NCBI GenBank assembly: GCA_002751075.1
Contig: NAOQ01000340.1
Coordinates: 4,933 to 25,860 of the forward strand
Source: Ichthyophonus hoferi
Lineage: Eukaryota; Opisthokonta; Ichthyosporea; Ichthyophonida; Ichthyophonidae
Direction: 5' to 3'
Length of the DNA stretch: 20,928 nucleotides
Position numbers and translations under genes: made by a program. Of the stretch, positions 10,001-19,287 are shown in pieces. A model generated the notes under the pieces. The model was not told where the DNA came from and did not search any database. It was given only the letters and a program-made list of their open reading frames with translations. Within the stretch, counting starts at the first letter, position 1, and every line of letters begins with the position of its first letter.

Positions 10001-13000
10001 CTCTCCCTCTCCCTCTTCTTCTCCACCAATCAACCTACCTCAAATATATGATATTTATTAGCATCCAAGTCAAAGTTGACCCTCCTAGACTTATGGTGTA
10101 TTTTTCTATGGAGATCCCCGGGCCGTTTCAAAATTCCAGGCTTGTCCTTAGTTAAAACCATCGAAAGAGGATCATAATTAGTAGAAACAAGTTTTCGATT
10201 GGTTGGTGTTGTATCCCCGGGGTTATTTTCATCCAATCCGCTCTCGCCTTTAGTAAAACACTCCCAAGCTACATTTTCATCAGCCGCCTTGATTGGTGTA
10301 GAAATGCCCAAATTTTTCTTTACAACCTGATCTATTTCATTGGATAATTTAACTTTTTCAAATGAAAACTCAGGGTCCACCCAATCATTTTTCACAATCG
10401 GATCTATAGAAGATCCTTTAATCTCATTAATTTCATATGTACATGCCAATGGCACCGTTTTAATTAACGATTCCTGCATTTTTGATAAAACTAAAGTATC
10501 TTCTTGTGGGAGCTTTTCAATCTCCTTCTCCACCAATAAAACATCAAGGATCACTCTGTTATCTCTTTCATCATGTGGTCTTACCTCTATTGATTGGCCC
10601 TCTAGTTTTAATTTTAATCTGGGATAGTTATTTGTACCCTGTATTAGATCAATGCTCGGTTCCTTTACAGTATTTATAGCTACCAATCCACTCTCAGTAT
10701 TATTCTTTCTAACCCCCTCTTGTTGTATATGCATATCTATCCCTATATCTCTAGTGTTACTTTCTTTCTCATTATTTATCAATCCTTCCTTACTAAATAT
10801 ATCTTGATCATTCACATTCACTTGGTCTAACTCGGTTATCATAATTTCCGATCCGGTTTCCACCAACGACGTTTCTGCATTATTAACCATATTGAAATTT
10901 TCTACCGACTGATCTGATTCCATTGAGGTTGCCATGGGGATAGAAGTCACTTTCCCTGCATTTTTATTAAATATATTTTCATAAGAAGTAAATGCTTCAG
11001 GATAGGGGGTGAGACATAAACTATGATTCTCATGCTTTGATGGGCTAGAGGATCTAGATCTAGATCTTAATCGTCGTATCAAATCATTAGTTAAAAGGGA
11101 TCGTACCTCTAGAGTTTCCAAGCACATAGGAGAGCCAATAGATTTGCATCCCTCCTTACTCAAGGGGGACACTGGCACGGGGGATTCTTGAAATTCTTGA
11201 AATTTTTCTTTTTTTCTTTCTCGTGGATTGCAACTAGGTGATCGGAATGGCGTCGATCGGTCGATTGATTGGTTTGGAGAGAATTGATCGATAGTGGTTG
11301 GTTGATTATCATTATGATCATTGCTGATTAGTTGTTGTAGTCCAGTAGGGGTAGATAACATTGGTGTATTGGCTTTACACATTAGATCAGTTAGCCTAAT
11401 AAAGTTAATACTGGTTAGAGATTTGTGACAGGATAGGATAGGATATGGTAAGGTAGATATAGTACAGTAAGAAATGAGTCCAATATAATGCAATGAGTCA
11501 CTTAGGCTAGCCCTGAATCATATGTAGGACAATAGTTATATTATACACTATATATATATAATAGTACAAATGAAACACTCCTCAATGTTAAATTTTTTAA
11601 ACAAAATTATGATAGAATGATCTAGCTCTAGCCAATAACGCTCACAAGGTAATAACAATCAACCAACCAAATGCATTCATTCACTAACCATAGACCAATC
11701 ACATCATTTTTTCTAATCCACCAATCATCAAGGCCAGTGATCGGACATTTTGATTTAAATACTGCCAATAGGTTAACTAGGCTGTCTTGTACCAATGGGC
11801 AACAAGATCGGTGGGCTAGACTGTAGGTGCGAAAGGGAGAGGAGAAGAGGATAGGTAATAGGAATTATTACAATTATTATTATTATTACTATTATTATTT
11901 TCATGGTTATTATTAGTATCATTATTATTAGGTAGAAAGAGATAGTAAAATATTTCCCTATATCATATTCTATTCCTAGTATTTGTTTTACAATAACATA
12001 ATCCATCTTATTTCATTGGTATATGAATCAGACCAACGCCAAGTCATGTATAATATTTAAAGCTGTAAGTGTTTAAGATTAGTCAAGTAAAACCATCGTA
12101 GCAACCAACAACCAATGGAAACTAACCTAGCATTGGCTAAGGCCTGTAAAGATAACTGTATGTGTGTCCATATGGCGTGACAAACTGTAGTGATTGGGTA
12201 AGAGGTGTATTAAGTACTGTATATAATAATACATACATATATAAGCCAATCGAATCGATAGGATATATTTTAAAGTGCTTACATATTATACTAGGTTGCA
12301 CTCAGTACGATATATATGATCCAATAGAATTGATAGGATATATTTTAATGCAATTATTATTATTCATATTTCCTTAATATACATATATCTATATATAAAC
12401 TATGGATAGTTAAAAGTAATAATCAATCAGAGCATTATAAAAACTGCTTCATGCTATTTTATCTTATAACATATATTTAAATTTAAAATATTTATTTAAA
12501 AAAATTCTTTCCTAAATTAGTTCTCGCGCTTACTTACACCAAAACCAATTAAATCTCAGTATGTACTTTAATGCGATGGTTAAAATTTAATATATAGTTT
12601 ATATGCCTCAAAAAAGGAACGGGACATAGTAATCTCATATACCGATGATATCATAATGACATATCAATTTTCTTTACTTGTATTTCCGCAAATATGTTAT
12701 ATTCTATTATTCAACCAAATGCGTTCGTTAAAATACCTAACTAGCCAGTAAAAACGAAAAACTAAAATCTACCCACTCTTCATGGTAGAAATACAGGTTA
12801 AGAGTGCAGTAAGAAAATTGACACATCCTTTTAATCCGACGTTTTCTGTGGTGGGTATAATAATTAACTTTTTAAAATACAGTAATAATAAGAGAAATAG
12901 TAATAATAATACTAGTAGTAATAATACCAATAACAAAAACAACAAAAATAATAATAAATTCACAATAACTTATACAGATATAGAATATATATATACATAT

Positions 13001-16000
13001 ACATTACCTATATGTGCAATCTTGGTAATTGTCTCACTGCATAGCCCCGAGGTCCAACATCCCTGACCACCCACCCCATATATGGTTATATCCCACCCTT
13101 GTAATTTTTGAATACTACTTATCTATATTATATTAGACTAAGTTTCATTGGTCTATTCAATATAAACACAGCTGATAAAGATTTGACGAGAAAGACTTAT
13201 TCCTAAAATGGATAACAAATTCCTTTATAAGGTATATACTAATATAATATATCTATTATGTTGCTACTATTAAAATGTTTTCACATTCCTCTAACGGCCA
13301 ATCAAAAGCCATAAACTTTATATTAGAAAGATAATTAAAATAATAAAATATTTAAAATTTTACATGGTCAAAATAAAATAAAATGATGCTATAGCCAATA
13401 CAAATAATGGTAGGACTACTTTAACCATTCATACATTTCCGTTAAAGTATACAGTAAAACTCCGGTGCTCCGTGCTCCAATTATAAACATATATTATATT
13501 ATATCAAACCAAATCTAATTATAATATACTACAGTAAAATTCTGTATAATATAACTGCAGTATAGCTAATAATATATTATACTATATTAAATTAGATTAA
13601 ACCAAATTAAATTATAATACACTATATTAAATTTAATATCCAATACCATACCTGTATTACAGCTAGTAATTCACTCACGTGTTCAACCACAAAATTTCCC
13701 ACTGATCTTTTAATGACGTCACTATCACCTTCCATTGGAAAGAATAGGCGTCTATGATTGAATAATAACTCAGCCTGGGAATTGTGCCTATGGGTTAGAT
13801 CCTAATATGGAAAAGGAAAGGAGATTTGATTGGGTAGATGGGTGGGATTGCATATATAATTATATAATTATAAGGATAGATACGGATATATATATACATA
13901 CAATATTGTACAATACCATGTAAAATAACGTAACATACTATCCTATGACGCGTATACCAGCCTACACACATGCATACAATATAATATAATACGTACAGTA
14001 CAATACAATATAACATAACATACTATAGTATAATATACTATACTATACTATGACATACTGTGGCATATACGACTACTTACCTCTGGCTGACAATCTCCAT
14101 CCAGTGACGTCAGGCGCCATAGTAGAGCATTACTAGATATGGAAATACATATCAAATTACGTCATCACATATTAACACATAAGGAAGGTTGACCAAATTA
14201 ATTGTATGTATAATTACTATGTTTACTAGATATACATATAATAGCTTTAAAAAGCTGTAATAGGATGATCAAAAATTGGCTTTCAGTGTTTGATTATCGA
14301 ATAGTTCCTTAATAAGGTAATTTGAAAAAGCCAAAACCAATAAAAACATAATTTAAAATTATTCAGAGCCTTAAAATTTAAGTTAAGTAATACATACCGT
14401 TAGGCTGGGGTAGGATAGGACAGAATATGGTGTGATATTATGGTAAAATTTAATAATATAATCTAAGATAACATAACATATTACATTACAATATATTATA
14501 GTACAATACCCCAACCCTATTATACACCGGCATTCAATACGTCACAATAAAACAAAATTCATACACACACATATATATATATATAAATAAACATATTAAT
14601 CTAATTAGATAATAAACATTACATACGTGACAGATCTACCGGCTCCACCAACCCCAACGGGGCATGCCATACATAAATGGAATAAATCCAAGGCAGTTGA
14701 TTGCATAATAGGATTACCAAGACGATCATTAGTAGAAGGGAAGGACGACACAACCTGATATCTGCTGATTGGTTAGAAATCATGGGTAGATATTATATAT
14801 ATGAAGTAATTGTGATCACTAAAGTGAAATTTTTATACATATTATATACCAATCATATCCTTTAACTTACCCAGTGGCAACCAATACCAAGAATGATTCC
14901 AGTTGTTCTTCCTTACATAGGCATTTCTTCAAGGGTTTCCAAGCCAGTGCTCTGTATGTATCTTGTGTCTATACGTTGAATATCATGTGTGGTTGTTCAT
15001 GTTATTAGGAAGGGAAAAGAAATAGGATAATGTAGGGTAGTATGGTATAAGGAAAGGTAAGATAATATAGTATAATATAATATAATATAGTATAATGCAA
15101 GGTAATAAAATATGATATAATATTATGATATAATGTAATAAAATGCAATATAACATGAGCTATTTATATCTAATCCAATAAGGATTAAAGACTGGCATAT
15201 ATAAAATGAAAGCATGATTCATTACCAATAGACTAGGGGGATTTGCTAGCATAGTTACAAGGTCCCCCCAGCATCTATAGGCTGTGGTACGTACTTGCAT
15301 CGAATTCTATTGGATAATAGAGTTAAAATTGAGTCTGATACTGTACTGGGTGAATAGAGGTATAGGGGTATTTTAATACGATCATTGCATTAGTTATTAT
15401 TATTATTACTATTATTAGCATTATTATTACTATTATTATTATTATTACTATTACTATCACTGTTATTACGTCATAAATATACATACCAACACCACCTAAC
15501 AAACATAGCTAACCTTCTCTATATCTATCTATACCATGTATTTATAATAATATTTTAAAAATATAAAGAACCAGCCACCTACCACATTAAAGGCCCTCCT
15601 AAAAAGATCCAATAACGGATTGAGAAGTTTTGCATGGCAACGGAGCTTGTCACCAGCCAATCGAAACACAAGAGAAATAAAACGAAGTATTTGTTGAATT
15701 TGGGTTTGTGCTCGACGCCAACCCAACTGGGGGGCAAGGTCTGTATTGATTGAACAATTAATAAACCAGTGAGGAGATGATGTTATATAATTGTGAGAGA
15801 AAGGGAATAGTAAAGTAGAATATAAAAGAATTAAAAGCAATTAAAAATAATTAATACAGTATTATGCTTGGGTAATATATATCTATGACTATAACATATG
15901 ATATAATATAACTATCATCCCATTTCCTATTTTCCTACTATCTGAGCAGGCTATACTATATCACTATGCATTACATTTACCAATCTAGTCAATGAATACC

Positions 16001-18262
16001 GAAGCCATTAAAATAGCAAACCAGAATATAAAATAATTTAATTAATAATTAATACAGTATTGTACTATAAAACCCATATATGTGTAAGTATAGTATGGTA
16101 TAGGCTATCATACTCTCAACTCCTATATCTACTATTATACTACTACTATACAATCATACTATATTACCATACTATCATACTATCATACATATACGATACC
16201 ACTGCCCACTTTACATACCAAAATAGCCAATCAAAGTGCCTATCCAGTATTCCTTCAAGCATCTTATGCACTCCTTTGCAACAGTTCCAGTGGTTCCCTG
16301 ATTGATCGCCCACTCACGACCCTCCAATACTTGGAGTGCCTATTGGTTTAGACCACGAGTGTGACGTCAATACCCTTCAATGGCTTATGAATTACTATAT
16401 ATGGATGGTATATAGGCAGGTTATAGAGATAAATATATGATAGTATAGTAGTATTGATAGGAATATATCTCGTAATATAGGAATATGTGTAGGAATGTAG
16501 ATTGGAATGTAGTTAGGAATGTGTTTAAAATTACACCATACCCTGTCTCTATAGGTATATTCAGAGGTGAAAAATAATTGCATGAGGGGCAAGGCCCACA
16601 GGTCCACGTGACATGCTACCATATCTGGAGAACATTGATCGAGCAGATTGGCTGCAATTAATTAGGGTTGATTAGAATTAAATAACGTTTAAAATAGTTA
16701 AGGTTTAGCTAAAATTGGATTTGAATAATAATGAGATCTTATATAAATATAAATACATACATACATATATAATAGTCATTGTTCGTTTGTATTGGATACC
16801 TATCATAATAAAATCATTTAATTAATTAGTATGTGAAAATTATAATAATTTCAATTTTTCGGGATGGGAGTCGAGAACTATAATAATAATAATAATAGTA
16901 ATAGTAATAAAAATAGTAATAGTAAAAGTAATAGTAATAATAATAGTAATAATCATAGTAATAGTAATAGTAATAGTAACAGTAACAGTAACAGTCACAG
17001 TAATAGTAATAGTAATAGTAATAGTAATAGTAATAGTAATAGTAAGAGTAATAATAATAATAATAATAACAATAATAATAATAATAATAATAGTAATAGC
17101 AATGGTAATAGTAACAATAATAGTAGTAATCATATTACATTCTATTACATATAATATATCATATAAGTAGGGTTGTAAAAATTAGATAATGAGAGAAAGA
17201 GAGATAGATAGATAGATAGATAGATATATAGACCCATCCATACCCATATATATATAGTTATTAATCATTAACACAATTTCAAGTAAACCCTAAAGCCTAA
17301 TTTCTCTCCCTTACCTATTGTATTCGTCAATGCCTCCCCAAATAACACCTCTTCCTTATTCGGGTCGACCCGCAAACCATATCTATGATGGCCTAAACCC
17401 AATCCTAAACCTTTTTGAATAGTATCACTAACCAACGCTAACTGGTTCTTCTTATTACATTCCATTAATATAGCCGCCAAAATATGTAGCTGACCTTGAC
17501 GCAAATTTGTGAGTAACTGAGGAATGTTTCTACGCCAATTTTCCTGGTCAAATCGCTGGCTGCCTATACAAATCACGGCTAAGGTACGTAGGGATAGGTT
17601 AACTTTTTTGCGATCAACCAATTGTCCGAGAGACATTAACCACATGATAGTGTCTTCTATTAATAGGATAGCATGAAAGGGTCGACTGTGGAGGGCTTCG
17701 TGCATACAGGTAATAGTAAGCTATAAGGGGACCAGAAAGGAAGGGAGAGAGAAGACTCAAAGTTAGTATATAAAAGTGTATGTATGTATGTATACACATA
17801 TAATGCTAGAAAAGAATATTAAGACAAGACAATAATGTAATGGTATATAAATATATCCACATTTTAATACCAAAATACCATTGGATATAGTCCTACCTGA
17901 ACCGTCATATCATCGTCATTATTAAGGTTATCTCTCAAGGTTATTGATAGGTTATGAATCACGGGTGCCAATTTCTTACATAACTTAGTGGTTTTATTTT
18001 TAATAGACCTGGGAGGAGAGGAGAGAGAGGGAGGGGAAGATAAATATATGGATACATACACACATACACATATACTTATATACCTGCCTACTATACCCTC
18101 TCTACCTCTCTACCTTCTCTCCTCTCTCACTTACTCTGCCAAAAACCTCAACGCACTCAGTTGTCGATGTCCACTTCGTTGCTCCTTCCCTCCTCCTCCT
18201 CTTCCTCCCAGGTCTTCCACAAACCGCATAGGATTCACATTAATATAGTCAATTGAGCGCAT
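6297..18262 (-). CDS. RIF1: RIF1-like telomere/replication-timing protein
   Basis: About 23 exons, 5' to 3': 18262-18135, 18008-17897, 17720-17315, 16624-16542, 16339-16219, 15740-15583, 15306-15226, 14968-14871, 14761-14627, 14132-14081, 13774-13652, 13062-13008, 12845-12773, 12554-12538 (weak), 12184-12127, 11820-11763, 11640-11603 (weak), 11395-10039, 8965-8922, 8714-8670, 8338-7956, 7713-7671, 7089-6297. The total is about 1,486 residues; human RIF1 has about 2,400. The N-terminal 600 residues resemble the RIF1 helical-repeat domain (see separate entry). GILK and RVNF near residues 1019-1040 match the paired PP1-docking motifs of RIF1. RIF1 works in the nucleus, bringing PP1 to chromatin to oppose DDK at origins and acting at telomeres or DNA breaks. 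The start is the ATG at 18262-18260, the first in frame with a good donor (GTAAGT). The order of parts (repeats, disorder, SILK then RVxF) matches animal rather than yeast RIF1. Exon borders at 11395 and in the two weak exons are uncertain. Confidence 0.8.
7671..8338 (-). other. RIF1: RIF1 Ser/Thr/His-rich exons
   Basis: Exon 8338-7956 (127 codons plus split codons) follows acceptor CTACAG and ends at donor GTAGGT. It is rich in Ser, Thr, His and Pro, with a Gly-Ser cluster (GLSSGGGSYISRGMRQ) near its end. Exon 7713-7671 follows in phase and contains SPSSSLKPMTPQQ, which has SP and TP sites. The composition suggests a disordered, phosphorylatable linker. No domain is recognised. Confidence 0.65.
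8391..8660. repeat. ATACT-type short repeat in a RIF1 intron
   Basis: About 270 bases of degenerate TATAC/TATTATAC units lie inside the intron between exons 8714-8670 and 8338-7956, ending a few bases from the donor. It is imperfect, with unit lengths of 5-10 bases. Confidence 0.8.
8670..8965 (-). other. RIF1: RIF1 basic segment spanning two small exons
   Basis: Exon 8965-8922 (ending in DRQRK) and exon 8714-8670 (starting RRRLTQQ) join across a 207-base intron in phase 2. The join makes RQRKRRRLTQQ, a likely nuclear localisation signal or DNA-contacting basic patch. Both exons have good borders (TTTTAG/GTAGGT and CCTCAG/GTGAGT). Confidence 0.65.
9050..9932. repeat. 0.9-kb tandem array, unit about 8 bases (TACTATAA/TACTACAA)
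   Basis: This is a nearly continuous array alternating TACTATAA with TACTACAA, with scattered variants such as TACCACAA and TATTACAA. It fills most of the intron between the PP1-docking exon and exon 8965-8922. It carries no coding potential, and its left end grades into TAATAATA. Confidence 0.9.
10039..11395 (-). other. RIF1: RIF1 large disordered exon
   Basis: This is the longest exon, about 452 codons. The N-terminal part is rich in Ser, Pro and Arg (LRSRSRSSSPSKHE; SPVPVSPLSKE). The middle is acidic and low in hydrophobic residues. The C-terminal part carries GILK and RVNF, then ends at FE before donor GTAGGT. The frame stays open to 11512, so the acceptor could be TTAG before 11395, CCAG before 11410 or TTCAG before 11512. 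All three give the same phase. I prefer 11395 because of the pyrimidine-rich stretch before it. Confidence 0.75.
10072..10137 (-). other. RIF1: Paired PP1-docking motifs (SILK-type GILK, RVxF-type RVNF)
   Basis: GILK is encoded at 10137-10126 and RVNF at 10083-10072, with 14 residues between them, flanked by basic residues (KPGILKRP; KSRRVNFD). Human RIF1 has the same order, SILK then RVSF, with a similar short gap. These motifs bind the catalytic subunit of protein phosphatase 1. The site lies in a predicted disordered part, as in animals. Confidence 0.85.
11603..11640 (-). other. RIF1: Tentative 38-base RIF1 exon
   Basis: It reads RYWLELDHSIII and converts phase 0 (end of exon 11820-11763) into the phase 2 needed by the large exon. 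The acceptor is GAG rather than CAG or TAG and the donor is GTTTAA, both weak. The phase requirement shows that some extra coding piece lies here, or that a neighbouring border is wrong. Confidence 0.35.
11864..11930. repeat. (ATT)n-type tract in a RIF1 intron
   Basis: Interrupted ATT trinucleotides lie just upstream (in gene direction) of the acceptor at 11821-11822. The intron also holds purine-rich sequence. Confidence 0.7.
12246..12348. repeat. Two 28-base direct repeats, each starting with CCAAT
   Basis: Copies at 12246-12273 and 12321-12348 differ at two positions and share GATAGGATATATTTTAA at their ends. They lie 75 bases apart in a RIF1 intron, and the flanks are also AT-rich and loosely similar. 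Confidence 0.8.
12538..12554 (-). other. RIF1: Tentative 17-base RIF1 microexon
   Basis: The donor is a perfect GTAAGT but the acceptor is GAG. It turns phase 2 (exon 12845-12773) into phase 1 (exon 12184-12127) and encodes FNWFW. Without it, the neighbouring exon would have to use a weaker donor (GTGGGT at 12775-12770) to stay in frame. Confidence 0.35.
12883..12959. repeat. AAT/AAC trinucleotide tract in a RIF1 intron
   Basis: Degenerate AAT, AGT and AAC triplets lie between exons 13062-13008 and 12845-12773. Open frames across it on both strands are by-products of the triplet repeat. Confidence 0.7.
13714..13721. promoter_or_regulatory. TGACGTCA palindrome (CRE-like)
   Basis: A perfect 8-base palindrome of the kind bound by bZIP (CREB/ATF) factors lies inside RIF1 exon 13774-13652, where it encodes part of SDVI. 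Two more copies lie within 2.7 kb. Function is inferred from the motif alone. Confidence 0.35.
13977..14061. repeat. Short ATACA/ATACT repeat in a RIF1 intron
   Basis: Degenerate pentamer repeats (CAATA, CATAA, ATACT) lie between exons 14132-14081 and 13774-13652. They resemble the 8391-8660 tract in unit and base content. Confidence 0.6.
14105..14112. promoter_or_regulatory. TGACGTCA palindrome (CRE-like)
   Basis: This is the second perfect copy, inside RIF1 exon 14132-14081. Half-sites ACGTCA are also seen near 14159, 14539 and 15468. Confidence 0.35.
15394..15465. repeat. (ATT/ACT)n tract in a RIF1 intron
   Basis: ATT trinucleotides with regular ACT variants lie in the intron between exons 15740-15583 and 15306-15226. 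The tract does not reach either splice site. Confidence 0.8.
16362..16369. promoter_or_regulatory. TGACGTCA palindrome (CRE-like)
   Basis: This is the third perfect copy, in the intron just upstream (in gene direction) of RIF1 exon 16339-16219. Confidence 0.35.
16880..17130. repeat. (AGTAAT)n hexamer array in a RIF1 intron
   Basis: About 250 bases of AGTAAT/AATAAT/AGTAAC units fill the intron between exons 17720-17315 and 16624-16542. Because the unit is a multiple of three without stops, both strands stay open (Asn/Ser one way, Ile/Thr the other). These frames are not genes. Confidence 0.9.
17203..17226. repeat. (GATA)n run
   Basis: Six perfect GATA units lie in the same intron as the AGTAAT array, about 90 bases from the donor of exon 17720-17315. 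Confidence 0.85.
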
Positions 18263-18277
18263 TTTATCATTATACAA

Positions 18278-18308
<31 letters not shown>

Positions 18309-18616
18309 CGTATAAAGTTTTATAGTTTGGTAGATAATGTTCAATTTATGGTCTATCTATAGCATGTTATACGGGATGCTATATGTATAATCATCATGAT
18401 TATGACGGAATGTTTTTGTTAATGGTAGTGTAGGTAGGTATGATTTACATCTTTTTCGTTTTCTTTTGTTCGCTAATAGATGACTGAAAGAATGGGTTAA
18501 CGATATGGTTGGCATATAGTATAATATAAAATATGATATATTGTTTCGTATGCATGTAGATTATATATACAAACCTTATTTAATACAATACACAAGTATA
18601 ATGCTATAGGTCTATG

Positions 18617-18655
<39 letters not shown>

Positions 18656-19287
18656 CTAAATACTAAATTTACTAAATAATTACTACACATAAAGCTGTGT
18701 GTATTTGTATCTGCAATCTATATATTCAACAATATATGAACGTATCTTCATTATATAATATCATATCATGTAATACAAAATAGTGTAATACAATTATCTA
18801 TAAATTAGTAGAATAAGCATGTTCACGTTTACAGAACAGGAATTCACACTACATGATATACAGCCAATTATATAGCTAGTTTATACTCTATTAACGCGCC
18901 AAAACAAACCTTCATCTGTGCTACAGGATAATCAACGAATAAATACGATAGTATAGGCTCACCAACTTAAATATTTCTTAGCGGATATAAAATGTTTATT
19001 TGAAGTATTTAATTCAGTAATTCACATAACATAAACAATAAACAAATCTTATTACTAGCGTAATATAAGAGAAGTAAAAAAATAAAATATTGTCATTATT
19101 ATTACTGGAAATAAAACCAGTGTCAATAGTACGTACTGAGTTATACCTCTGAATTCTTGTCAGGTAATCTATAAGATAAAGCTCTTGATAACTAATCACA
19201 TGGTTGATTCAAAGTTATAGAAATCTTTAGCTTATTATCTAGTAAAGTATTATAAAGGTAGTAACTATAGTGTAAGTGTGACTGTGG
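18263..19287. promoter_or_regulatory. Spacer upstream of RIF1, with two (TA)n runs
   Basis: This gap lies between the 3' end of the right-edge gene and the RIF1 start, both on the minus strand. It is very AT-rich and holds uninterrupted TA runs at 18285-18308 and 18623-18653. The RIF1 promoter must lie here, but no specific element stands out. A minus-strand AATAAA near 18995-19000 could end the right-edge transcript. I see no exon with acceptable borders. Confidence 0.4.

Larger units (their letters stand above)
5641..18262. other. Region enriched in CCAAT/ATTGG pentamers
   Basis: CCAAT on either strand is unusually frequent from about 5.64 to 18.2 kb. A hand count gives 23 in 5641-7140 and 15 in 10021-11520, against 1 in 1-1500, 7 in 1501-3000 and 7 in 18263-20928. 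They occur in both orientations, in exons and in introns, so codon use alone does not explain them. Many have the extended form ACCAATC/GATTGGT or the self-complementary CCAATTGG. The pattern coincides with the RIF1-like gene. Confidence 0.6.
12127..18262 (-). other. RIF1: RIF1 N-terminal helical-repeat region
   Basis: Exons 1-15 encode about 570 residues of alternating hydrophobic helices of HEAT type. Segments line up in order with the human RIF1 N-terminal domain as I recall it. RTLAVICIGSQRF matches the RALWVISKQTFPSE region. DLWALPLMQLFF then YRDRALQVLE match the KLVIPLVVHS then LRGATALE region. RCWGDLVTMLANPPSLL matches IAWKSLIDNFALNPDIL. PIMQSTALDLFHLC matches IQLLGLEMLLHFLL. In RIF1 this domain binds DNA or partners and drives oligomerisation. 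The match is by eye, and several small in-phase exons support it. Confidence 0.75.

Noticed and set aside
12769-13066. Plus-strand 94-codon frame and Leu-rich minus-strand frame
   Set aside because: Both cross a triplet repeat. Only the short minus-strand piece 12845-12773 fits as an exon.
16840-17154. Asn/Ser-rich and Ile/Thr-rich open frames on both strands
   Set aside because: They are produced by a stop-free AGTAAT hexamer array within an intron.
17268-17705. ATG at 17705 as the RIF1 start
   Set aside because: Two upstream exons join in phase, and the frame continues to an acceptor at 17721-17722, so this Met is internal.
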